Shown piece after piece: positions 23,627 to 31,399 of a DNA stretch of 44,978 nt. The notes under the pieces were generated by a model, which was not told the DNA's origin, did no database searches, and worked only from the letters and a program-made list of their open reading frames with translations. Position numbers and translations under genes: made by a program. Each line of letters starts with the position of its first letter. Within the stretch, counting starts at the first letter, position 1. The DNA is from Prevotella sp. Lineage in GTDB: Bacteria > Bacteroidota > Bacteroidia > Bacteroidales > Bacteroidaceae. Location: the NCBI GenBank assembly GCA_016281815.1, contig JAEEJK010000119.1, positions 1-44,978 on the forward strand, in the 5' to 3' direction.

Positions 23627-24949
23627 TCACCTCTCTGTCAACTGGCGGATGAGATAGTCTGAGACGATCGTTGTCGCACGGTATATGTTCTGTCCAAAAC
23701 CGTGGTCGAACGCATCGAGAATCACCAGTTCACTTTTGGGCCAAATCTGATGATAGCGCTCCCCGTAGGTGTAAGGCACCACACGGTCGGCAGTGCCGTG
23801 GACGATGAGCGCAGGCCCCTGATATTTGGCTGCGGTCTCATATATCGGCAACGAGAACGCCGAGCGGATATATTCACGTCCCAGACGGAGGTTGCCAAAG
23901 AGTTGCACAAACTCCGGCGGATCGAGCGGGTCGTAAGAAGCGCCCATGGTACTGCCCCTGATGGCATCATCACGGAGCACTGCCGCTGGGGCCATCAGCA
24001 CCACAGCCGCGAAAGACTCGGGTTCGGCTTGTCCGGCGAGCATGCTTGCCACCACACCGCCCTGTGAGTGCCCCACAACGGCCACCTTGGACACATAGCG
24101 CAGGTCGCGCACATATTCATATACCTTCTTTGCATCCTCCACCTCATTGGGCACCGTCATGTCGACGAAGTCGCCCTCACTCTCTCCGTGTCCGTTGAAG
24201 TCGAAGCGGATACTGGCGATGCCATGCTGCATGAGCGAGTCGGCGACGAGTTCAAACATCGGCCCGTCCTTGCGCCCGCTGAAGCCATGACACAGCATCA
24301 CCATGGGGCACTGCTGTCCCTGACTGAGCACAGGCTTCTGGATGATGGCGGCCAAAGCGCCCTTGGAACCATCGATGGTGACCCGCTCGGTGGTGCCGTT
24401 GAGCACAACGGGGTGCTCCTTCGCCATCTGTTCCGTCAGCGTGCGCTCCATCTTGTCGGAGAGGACGGTGCTGAGCACCACCTTGCCTTCTTTGTCGATG
24501 AGCATCATCGACGGTATCCATTTCACGCCAAACGCCTTCGCCACCTCTGAGTCGCGCATACGCTTCAAGTCACTCACCTGCGGATAGGTAAGGGCATATT
24601 TGTCGACAGCATCCTTCCATTTGTCAGTTTCGTTGTCGAAAGACACACCTACGAACTGCACGCCCATGGGAGCGAATTTCTCGTACATCCGCTTCACATT
24701 GGGGATATCCTTCCGGCAGTCGGGGCACCAAGAGGCCCAGAAGTCTATCACCGTGTAACTGCCCTTGATCAACTTTGACAGCCGCTGTGTGCGCCCGTTG
24801 ACATCCTTCAGTTTGAAGTCAGGCACAGCCGTGCCTGGCTTCAGCAAGTCGGTGGCATACTTGGCATCCGCATCCGCCGGACCAAACTGGGCCATGGTGG
24901 CTAAAGATACAGACACCAGCAATGACAGCATAGAAAGTCTGAAGCGCAT
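23627..24949 (-). CDS. Exported thioredoxin-alpha/beta-hydrolase fusion
   Basis: This 440-aa protein has a signal peptide (about 20 residues). It then has a TlpA/AhpC-like thioredoxin domain (about 36-175) with active site WCPDC (Cys75, Cys78) and the cis-proline element WIPSMMLID. An alpha/beta hydrolase follows (about 185-440) with nucleophile GHSQGG (Ser295), Asp388 in GTADRV and His416 in FDHGFG. The hydrolase, with RFDFNGHGESEG, resembles cinnamoyl/feruloyl esterases of gut bacteria. Both active sites look intact. It starts 1 nt after the SH3 protein gene, so the two are one unit. The natural substrate is unknown. Confidence 0.88.
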   Translation of the reverse strand: MRFRLSMLSLLVSVSLATMAQFGPADADAKYATDLLKPGTAVPDFKLKDVNGRTQRLSKLIKGSYTVIDFWASWCPDCRKDIPNVKRMYEKFAPMGVQFVGVSFDNETDKWKDAVDKYALTYPQVSDLKRMRDSEVAKAFGVKWIPSMMLIDKEGKVVLSTVLSDKMERTLTEQMAKEHPVVLNGTTERVTIDGSKGALAAIIQKPVLSQGQQCPMVMLCHGFSGRKDGPMFELVADSLMQHGIASIRFDFNGHGESEGDFVDMTVPNEVEDAKKVYEYVRDLRYVSKVAVVGHSQGGVVASMLAGQAEPESFAAVVLMAPAAVLRDDAIRGSTMGASYDPLDPPEFVQLFGNLRLGREYIRSAFSLPIYETAAKYQGPALIVHGTADRVVPYTYGERYHQIWPKSELVILDAFDHGFGQNIYRATTIVSDYLIRQLTER

Positions 24950-24950
24950 A

Positions 24951-25508
24951 TCACCTCACTTTCTTGGCATACTGCTTGAAGATGTAGTACACACCGTTGG
25001 CATACTTCACCTTATACCAGTCGGAGGTCTCGCCGACGCAGACCAGACGCTCGCCCTTCTTGGGAGCGCGGGTGGTGCCATCCTTCCATTTCAGGAAGTC
25101 ATAGTTGAGACCTGGACCCATGCGGAGTCTGACACCCACGCCCGTCACCTGCACCATCGATGATGGCTGTGCCTTTGCAGGAGCACTTGACAGCGACGCA
25201 TACTGTTTGAAGACGTATGCCACATCCTGTCCATAGCGCACCTCATACCAATCGCCATCCTGCCCGAGGAGTTCGAGTTTTGAGCCTTTCTTGGGGCTGA
25301 TGGTGTTGCCACGCGCATCCTTGTAATAGCCATAGTCGAGACCGGGACCATATCTCAGTCTCACTCCAGTTCCTGTGATGGTCACATACCGTGATTGCTG
25401 CACGGCATCATACTTAGTCACGGTAGCGGCCTGGATGGTGGCCACAGAGCCACAGCATACCATCACCATGACCAACAACACTCTCTTGATAAATGATAGT
25501 TTTTCCAT
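24951..25508 (-). CDS. Exported protein with two SH3b domains
   Basis: This 185-aa protein has a signal peptide ending near IQAA. Two bacterial SH3-like repeats follow (about residues 40-105 and 118-183). Each has the pattern VRLRxGPGLxY, then KKG, then W-Y-V, then VFKQYA or IFKQYA. Bacterial SH3 domains often bind cell-wall peptides. No enzyme domain is attached. It is the first gene of a two-gene unit with the thioredoxin-esterase and has a strong promoter match upstream. Confidence 0.88.
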   Translation of the reverse strand: MEKLSFIKRVLLVMVMVCCGSVATIQAATVTKYDAVQQSRYVTITGTGVRLRYGPGLDYGYYKDARGNTISPKKGSKLELLGQDGDWYEVRYGQDVAYVFKQYASLSSAPAKAQPSSMVQVTGVGVRLRMGPGLNYDFLKWKDGTTRAPKKGERLVCVGETSDWYKVKYANGVYYIFKQYAKKVR

Positions 25509-25551
25509 AATGTATTGATTTTAAAAAGCACTATTACTTCATGTGTTTTTG

Positions 25552-25583
25552 CAAAGATACGATGAAGCGAGTGAAAAACCAAA
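25552..25583 (-). promoter_or_regulatory. Promoter of the SH3-esterase operon
   Basis: On the minus strand TTTG (25580-25583), 20 nt, TATCTTTG (25552-25559): a full match to the Bacteroidetes consensus, 43 nt before the start codon. The upstream stretch containing GAGTGAAAAACC is of a kind often seen in Prevotella intergenic DNA. Confidence 0.75.
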
Positions 25584-25629
25584 TTTATTTGAGTTTTTCC
25601 GAGCGGGAATATCTTAGGCGACAGTCAAA

Positions 25630-25681
25630 TGGGGTACTTGTTCGGTATCTTGTTCGGTACTTGTTCGATAGTTTGTTCGGG
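25630..25681. repeat. Short tandem repeat GGTACTTGTTC (11-12 bp)
   Basis: Four imperfect units follow each other (GGTACTTGTTC, GGTATCTTGTTC, GGTACTTGTTC, GATAGTTTGTTC). They lie between the SH3 operon promoter and the lipoprotein gene, close to where base composition turns AT-rich. Confidence 0.8.
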
Positions 25682-25723
25682 TACGGCCTGAAAGGCCAGT
25701 CTTGTTGCTACCGAAACGTTCTC

Positions 25724-26347
25724 TCAAGAGCCCTCTTCCTCTATTATTTCTTTTATCATTTCAATACCTTCTTGAATTTGGCCGAATTCTTCTTCTTCAC
25801 ACGAGAATAGAATTTTTTCAAAATTCTTGTCGATGATATATATAGAATTTCCTATCAATGTTTTCCCTTCATTATCATCCGCCCTATAGTTATGTGTTGC
25901 TTTCCAACCCATGAACTCGGGCTTCTTATTAAGCATAGCAAGTAATTCTTTACCTAACTTTTGTCCTTTTTCCGTTGCTTTTTCAATATTCTTTGTCGCT
26001 TTATCATAATTTTCTTTAGCCTCATTATAATTATTTCTTCCAAAAGCAGATTGATAGGGACCGCTCCAAAGGGACATTGTAGATTTTGCATGTTTTTGAT
26101 TAAATTGATCTATTTCAATTTCTTTTACAATGCTCATCAGTTCTTGCAACTTTTCAAAAAATGCAGGATCATCCTTAGGTGAGAATGCACTATCAACTAT
26201 TGTCTCAACTGGTTTGTATGATTCTGGTTTATATAATGATTTAACGAGGTCCTTTTTTATCAGGACTTCGACTTTACTCTCTGGAGAAATGTTGCAAGAA
26301 GCGAATATCGCGACTACAACTATTGATAATAATAAAGATTTCTTCAT
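25724..26347 (-). CDS. Lipoprotein of unknown function at island edge
   Basis: This 207-aa protein has a lipoprotein signal (MKKSLLLSIVVVAIFASC, lipobox FASC). A helical, Lys/Glu-rich part (about residues 85-150) with heptad-like spacing is followed by a region with GKTLIGNSIYIIDKNFEKILF. I do not recognise a family. Codon use is AT-rich, unlike the core genes to the left and like the island genes to the right. It is downstream of the hsdM fossil on the same strand. A role linked to the kinase system is possible but unsupported beyond position. Confidence 0.75.
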   Translation of the reverse strand: MKKSLLLSIVVVAIFASCNISPESKVEVLIKKDLVKSLYKPESYKPVETIVDSAFSPKDDPAFFEKLQELMSIVKEIEIDQFNQKHAKSTMSLWSGPYQSAFGRNNYNEAKENYDKATKNIEKATEKGQKLGKELLAMLNKKPEFMGWKATHNYRADDNEGKTLIGNSIYIIDKNFEKILFSCEEEEFGQIQEGIEMIKEIIEEEGS

Positions 26348-26393
26348 GTTTTTGACGTTATTAATAATTGTGTATTATATATTTAATTACAAT

Positions 26394-26730
26394 TCAGTTC
26401 TCATACACACGCTTGTAGTTGTCGCTGATAAGACGGTCAAAACAATTAAACGCCTCACTAAGTTCTTCCACACTAAATGTTGACTCTGGAAGCAGCCGTG
26501 TAGAAACCAGGTTCTTATACTCAATGAAATAGCCGATGCTCTGCTTGCAGTCTTCTATCAGGGCAGCCATATCCCCATCCTCATAATCCTCCACAAGGCT
26601 AGGCAGATACTCCTCAGTCCATCCATGCACTTTATATAGAAAGTTCACCTCATTGTCCGAAAGGAACTTATAGAATATCAGGCCCAGGATACAGTCTTAT
26701 ACCGACTATATTGTTTGGCCTATATGCACA
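26394..26730 (-). pseudogene. Fragment of type I restriction-modification hsdM
   Basis: About 98 codons read ILGLIFYKFLSDNEVNFLY, then WTEEYLP, QSIGYFIEYKNL and AFNCFDRLISDNYKRV. This is the N-terminal helical domain of EcoR124-type HsdM, in the correct order. The natural start is lost: just upstream, YKT would continue the match but is out of frame by one base (a stop lies at 26697-26699). The frame ends at 26394, before the SAM-binding domain. The longest open part starts at a GTG at 26648. It lies 9 nt after the response regulator gene. Confidence 0.82.
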
Positions 26731-26738
26731 ATGGAATT

Positions 26739-27668
26739 TTATTGTTGTTTTTTCTTGTTTTTCCTTTCTTCGACCTTCTTTTCGTAGTTGTACTTGGCAA
26801 TATCTATTGCTCTTTTTACTTTTTCTGGATCATCAATAGCATTCAACACCTTACCCCAACATAACACATTGAGCATTTCGTAAATAAGTGTTCGTATTAA
26901 GTAGGGAGCCTTACCACTAGCAACGTCAGAATCAATTTTTGTTCGATGTGAACCTGGATTTGTAACATCTACCAATGAGTGAATACACCGTTGGACATGA
27001 ACAGGTATTATTTCTTCCATATACCTTTGTCCTAGTACATAGCTGCAAGCTCCGAGATTTGAACCATCATGCTTTACAGAACAAAAGCCACGAACATACA
27101 GTTTATTCATGACATCGCTCATAATCTTACGAATATCATTCAGAACTGAGTTGTTCTGCCAATCTTCATTTTCTAGAACTTTCAGTATGCGTAAAAGGTC
27201 ATGTTTTGACTCTGGCCAAGCGTCAAAGACGGTTTGATGTTTATGAATGATTTGAGTTTCTTCTTGCTGGTCGGCAGCGGAGATAATGTCTTTTATCAAT
27301 TGATCGTCGTCATCACCCTTAGAATAATACTTGTCAACCATATTCTCAAACATTTCATTTGAGATCAAATCAGGTTGACCGGTAAAGACAAACATAGGAA
27401 CATAGCGGCGAGGCTTTAATTCGTTAATACGGTCACGGCAATACCGCAAACCACTCAGATTAGGCACCTCATTAAGAGATTCCATAAGAACTTTTGCGTC
27501 AAGAACAACGGCAGACCATTCCTCTAGATGGCTTTCAAATGTTTTCATACCCTCTTTTGCAAAGCGACATTTGGTTATCTCAAAACCATTAATCACTTCA
27601 CAACGTTCCATTAACTCACTAAGGAGTTCGTACTGGTCGTCTATCCAAAGTATTTTGTATTTATTCAT
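26739..27668 (-). CDS. Response regulator with unknown C-terminal domain (unit 2)
   Basis: This 309-aa protein begins with a receiver domain (about residues 1-125). Asp10-Asp11 bind the metal, Asp57 in VVLDAK is the likely phosphorylation site, Thr96 in VFTGQP and Lys117 in YYSKGD complete the set. The C-terminal half (about 155-300) is not a DNA-binding output domain that I know. It is clearly related to the same region of the 30467-31396 product, sharing PVHVQRCIH (His230) and VDVTNPGSH (His241), then APYL and a Leu-rich helix. The tail is Lys-rich. The gene overlaps the kinase gene by 8 nt. A helical HEPN- or DUF4145-like fold is possible but not shown. Confidence 0.85.
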   Translation of the reverse strand: MNKYKILWIDDQYELLSELMERCEVINGFEITKCRFAKEGMKTFESHLEEWSAVVLDAKVLMESLNEVPNLSGLRYCRDRINELKPRRYVPMFVFTGQPDLISNEMFENMVDKYYSKGDDDDQLIKDIISAADQQEETQIIHKHQTVFDAWPESKHDLLRILKVLENEDWQNNSVLNDIRKIMSDVMNKLYVRGFCSVKHDGSNLGACSYVLGQRYMEEIIPVHVQRCIHSLVDVTNPGSHRTKIDSDVASGKAPYLIRTLIYEMLNVLCWGKVLNAIDDPEKVKRAIDIAKYNYEKKVEERKNKKKQQ

Positions 27669-30276
27669 AAGATTTATATTTTGGGAAAATTATTCGTATT
27701 GTGGTGGTATTTTGTATTCTGTTACAGAAAACATCATAATCACCATCATAATGACGAGTGATTGATTTAACACGATAACCACCAAGTCCTGTGCCATGAG
27801 ACTTGGCTCCTTTCTCACCTTTAAGCCCATAACGGAACTTGTCCATGCCTTGCGGCATAGGATTGCCATTATTCTTGAAGTCTATGGTGAAAACATCCTT
27901 GTTGGCATTGTAAGACAAAGAAATCAGAACTTTATAATCCTTACCTTCACCTGTGAATGCATGAGTGACTGCATTCTCTATAATGGTAGTTGCCAAAGTA
28001 GAGAAATCTACCTTACTTATAAAAATCTCTGGAGTATCAATCTGTGCCTCTTTGAGAGATACCGTATCAACCTCCATTGCAACGGAATAGTTGGAGAAAG
28101 TACCTGTCAACTCATTAAGTATGTTTAACGGATTAACGACTTCTGGTGAACCGAAGATGTCCTCTTCCGTAAGACGATTAAGATGAAGACGCAGTTCAGA
28201 CACAGCATTTGAGATACCTGCCAGTTTCTGGCGTATTGCAGATACCACGTCTTCATTTCCTTCTATTTTATCCAAATAGAAGGTTATCAACTTTGCCTGA
28301 CTGTCAAGTTGAGAAAGGAACGGCTTCATATCATGCTTACGCATACGAACCTCCATCATATACTCCTGCTTCATGGAGTCTATTGCTTTGTCCAATCCCT
28401 CTTTTCTTGCCTTTTCAACAGCCGCGTTTATCTTTGCATCCTCATAGATACGTCTCTGTTCCTCCAGAGATAGAGGTATAAGAAGAACAGGGTTGATGCC
28501 TTTGCCGCCTTCCCAGCGTTTAATACAATTCCGTCTCAATTCTCCATTTGTCTCCTTATCAATCTGAGCGAGACGGAGTCTTAGATAATTAACATCTATC
28601 AAATCAGGATTGATTCGATATGCACAGCAACTTTGGGGGACAGATACATCCCTAAACATACCAAAATCAAACTCATGGTAATAAGTCTTCAATTCCTTCT
28701 CACCATATTGTACGACAAAAGGCGAACCTTTGTACACGTCATACTTATCATCATCTTCTTCTTCATCATCCTCCTCGTCTTCAAGTTGATTTGGTGATAA
28801 TAAAGACTTACCTGGTTTTGGGTCCTGTAAATATTCTTCAAACGGATTAGAGACAAGGTTTTCTTCTCTGATTATATTTCCAGAGTATGAAAACATTCCA
28901 CCTTCTTCCAATGGCTCAAGAAGTTCGCTAAGCAATATTTTACGATAGCCTGCAGGAACCTGTTTTACATAGTCCATATAGTTGGGAGCATACCACTCAT
29001 ATTCCCTTTCCTTGACATCGGACACAGAGACTTTATTGATAAACCTTTTGTCATTCTTATCAATAGCCTCTTTTACCTGATTGATATCTATGGTATCTTT
29101 CTCTTCATCCAAACCCTCTTTGTCTTTGATAAATGAAGAAAAATCCACAAATGTAATAGGGTCATCCTGCTTACGTCCAGTCTTTAAATAAATTATTGTG
29201 GCTGCAATACTGGTTTTATTAAACACATTTGCAGGTAATAGGACTACTGTGTCAAGAAAGTTAGCTTCTGTTATATCATGACGAAGCTTTGCCATCTTGC
29301 CATTTGAAGTAAGGGCACTTGCTGGCAACAATAAGAGAGCTCTACGATTTTCAACATTCATAGAACCAAGAACCTTCTCCAAAGAAAAAGAACTAATAGA
29401 TTCTGTTTCATCGTCAGAAGTAACTATCTCTTTTCCAAATTCAGGAGTTACAATGATAAAATCACAATCTGCGGCATCCCAATTTCTAACGCAATCTGCA
29501 TACTCTATATGCTCGGTATCAATTCCAATTATTCCAGCCCACAACATGGTTGCATACATGAAGTACTTGTTATTGGCTTGAGCATGATATTTGCCATTAG
29601 CATAAAACAAGTTTGTTCCTGTACGCATAAAAGGATCATAAACATCTTGCGCTGCATCTTCCATTACCATTTCGATAATATCTTCTACTTCAGAAGGGAT
29701 TTGCGATGATGATGTCCAGTGATCATCAATGAAAGCGCCAATCATTACTCGACGAAGACAACCCACATAATAATTCTCTGTCACACAATATTTCAGAAAT
29801 ACAACAGAGTTTATCACATTCACATCCTTCTTACAACTATTGCGAAGATACGCTATCATTCTCTTGCACAATCTCCCTATATTTGAATCCGGGAAATCAA
29901 ATACAAGAGATATCTTGGAATATTTCTCATTGCCCTTCTCATCGAAAAGAATAGGAACAGGTATTTTTTTGTTATTTGGACGATCGCCATATGTTATCTC
30001 GTCCTCATCAGGTTCAACCCATGATGTATTTACGCATTCTTCACGACTTGCTGTGAACATGACACTGTCAACATCCTCATCATTATGAAGAACAATATTA
30101 ATGGCACCAGCTTTCTGTAAATAGACAAGAGATCCGCAGATAAGGTCGCTAATATAGGCAACATCCTTATCTTCCGGCTGTACTTCTATGTCATTTTCTT
30201 CAATCTCATTTATAATAAACTCCATGAGATTTTCATAACGCCAAAGCATCTCGTCTTTTGTCAAGTCCATTATCAT
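27661..30276 (-). CDS. Degenerate DNA methyltransferase-histidine kinase fusion (unit 2)
   Basis: This is an 871-aa protein. Residues about 200-370 follow the HsdM order: motif I is changed to YDPFMRTG (213-220), motif IV (normally NPPF) reads TPEF (277-280), and the LDTVVLLPANVF strand is kept. Residues about 440-640 look HsdS-like (ILLSELLEPLEEGG; INPVLLIPLSLEEQRRI then a helix), interrupted by an acidic run at 499-510. A histidine kinase follows: phospho-acceptor His648 in RKHDMK, N box IIENAVTHAF (Glu767, Asn768), G1 KNNGNPMP, G2 HGTGLGGYRVK. The kinase motifs look intact and the methylase motifs do not. No membrane segment is seen. Its response regulator overlaps it by 8 nt. Confidence 0.87.
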   Translation of the reverse strand: MIMDLTKDEMLWRYENLMEFIINEIEENDIEVQPEDKDVAYISDLICGSLVYLQKAGAINIVLHNDEDVDSVMFTASREECVNTSWVEPDEDEITYGDRPNNKKIPVPILFDEKGNEKYSKISLVFDFPDSNIGRLCKRMIAYLRNSCKKDVNVINSVVFLKYCVTENYYVGCLRRVMIGAFIDDHWTSSSQIPSEVEDIIEMVMEDAAQDVYDPFMRTGTNLFYANGKYHAQANNKYFMYATMLWAGIIGIDTEHIEYADCVRNWDAADCDFIIVTPEFGKEIVTSDDETESISSFSLEKVLGSMNVENRRALLLLPASALTSNGKMAKLRHDITEANFLDTVVLLPANVFNKTSIAATIIYLKTGRKQDDPITFVDFSSFIKDKEGLDEEKDTIDINQVKEAIDKNDKRFINKVSVSDVKEREYEWYAPNYMDYVKQVPAGYRKILLSELLEPLEEGGMFSYSGNIIREENLVSNPFEEYLQDPKPGKSLLSPNQLEDEEDDEEEDDDKYDVYKGSPFVVQYGEKELKTYYHEFDFGMFRDVSVPQSCCAYRINPDLIDVNYLRLRLAQIDKETNGELRRNCIKRWEGGKGINPVLLIPLSLEEQRRIYEDAKINAAVEKARKEGLDKAIDSMKQEYMMEVRMRKHDMKPFLSQLDSQAKLITFYLDKIEGNEDVVSAIRQKLAGISNAVSELRLHLNRLTEEDIFGSPEVVNPLNILNELTGTFSNYSVAMEVDTVSLKEAQIDTPEIFISKVDFSTLATTIIENAVTHAFTGEGKDYKVLISLSYNANKDVFTIDFKNNGNPMPQGMDKFRYGLKGEKGAKSHGTGLGGYRVKSITRHYDGDYDVFCNRIQNTTTIRIIFPKYKSYE

Positions 30277-30301
30277 CTAAACTCTAAAATTAGTGAATCA
30301 A

Positions 30302-30466
30302 TCAAATATTGCTGCAAATATACAAATCATTTGTGCAGTCATGCTGCATAGGAAATTATTTTTTCATAATTTCTGCGATTTTTTCTCCAATTTGGTACCT
30401 GAGGACCTCTGGAGAGATGACTTCCACATCGGACCAAAGGAGAGAATCTGCTGTTCAAACTCAACA
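30302..30466 (-). pseudogene. 3' fossil of a second WYL regulator gene
   Basis: Directly after the stop of the upstream response regulator gene, the minus strand reads VEFEQQILSFGP, then one frame over VEVISPEVLRYQ, an in-frame TAA, then FPMQHDC. The intact WYL protein ends LDQQILSYGAD, MEVLTPDSYRYH and YFPMQDDC. So this is the last roughly 55 codons of a paralogous WYL gene, broken by a one-base frameshift and a stop. The DNA is also visibly alike (TGCAGTCATSCTGCATAGGA in both). It fills the gap between the two kinase units. Confidence 0.85.
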
Positions 30467-31396
30467 TTATTTTGATTTTTTTCTTTTTTCTCTTGTCTCT
30501 CTTGTTTCTTGTTGATATTGTAAGACCTTTTTCTTCAATTCCTCTTTGTCATATCTCTTTAGGGAGGGACACCATTGGAGGATATTAAGCAGGTTTAGAA
30601 TTAGACTTTGGTTTAGGAAAGGGGCTTCGCCTCCAGCAATGTAACCAATAATCTCATCACCATGGGAGCCATTGTTACAAACGTCCACGCAAAAATGCAT
30701 TGAACGAGCCACATGGATAGGCACTATTTGTGGAATTTCGCCCATTGATGAACTGCATTTGCCAATGTTAGTTCCATTAAAGGGCAAAGGCAACAAGCCA
30801 CGTTCATCGAAATAACGCATCACCTTTTCTAATATCAGGCGAACTCTGTTTGGAATAGATGTGTCTGTAGAGAAATCCTCTTTATTGCTACTTAAAAGTA
30901 AATCTACCAAATCTGAACCTTTATAGAAGTTGCATACAGAGGCATACTTTTGTCGTATCTTATAAACTTCTTTTTCTTTAACTGCCTTCTTGATATTCGC
31001 AAATAGTTCGTACATCTGTGTTGGCTTGTGATAGAAATCCCTGTCATCCCATGTGCGGTTGTCATCATTGATTAGATTTCTAAGATTATCTGACCAATCC
31101 CTGCCTTTTGCTGTATATACGAACCATGGGATGGTGATATTGGCTTTCAGCAAATGTTTCACTGCCTTAAATAGGGCTGAAATATCTGGCTCAACTTCCT
31201 CACCTGTTATCTTGCAGTTTGCATCCAAGATGATGGCATCCCATATCTTGCAATTATCTTTTAGCAATCTGATACCATCATCAACACAGACACAATTGGT
31301 GATATTAACACCTTCCTCCATGGCTTCATCCATGAAAGCCGCCGTTGGCTCATCATCTATCCAAAGAACTTCTATTGACAACTCTTCCATATCCAT
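30467..31396 (-). CDS. Response regulator with unknown C-terminal domain (unit 1)
   Basis: This 309-aa protein has an N-terminal receiver domain with Asp14-Asp15 (WIDDEP), phospho-acceptor Asp58 (IILDAN), Thr95 (FVYTAK) and Lys124 (YHKPT), all intact. The C-terminal domain (about residues 180-290) matches that of the 26739-27668 product: VMRYFDERG, GTNIGKCSS, IVPIHVARSMH (His234), VDVCNNGSH (His245), GEAPFL. The tail is Lys/Arg/Glu-rich. No helix-turn-helix is seen. It follows the 912-aa kinase gene after 3 nt, so the two should be co-translated, and is the likely phosphotransfer partner of that kinase. Confidence 0.86.
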   Translation of the reverse strand: MDMEELSIEVLWIDDEPTAAFMDEAMEEGVNITNCVCVDDGIRLLKDNCKIWDAIILDANCKITGEEVEPDISALFKAVKHLLKANITIPWFVYTAKGRDWSDNLRNLINDDNRTWDDRDFYHKPTQMYELFANIKKAVKEKEVYKIRQKYASVCNFYKGSDLVDLLLSSNKEDFSTDTSIPNRVRLILEKVMRYFDERGLLPLPFNGTNIGKCSSSMGEIPQIVPIHVARSMHFCVDVCNNGSHGDEIIGYIAGGEAPFLNQSLILNLLNILQWCPSLKRYDKEELKKKVLQYQQETRETREKRKKSK

Positions 31397-31399
31397 ATT

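Noticed and set aside
26739..31396. Response regulators as ordinary DNA-binding regulators
   Set aside because: No helix-turn-helix or LytTR pattern is visible in either C-terminal domain; I left the output function open.
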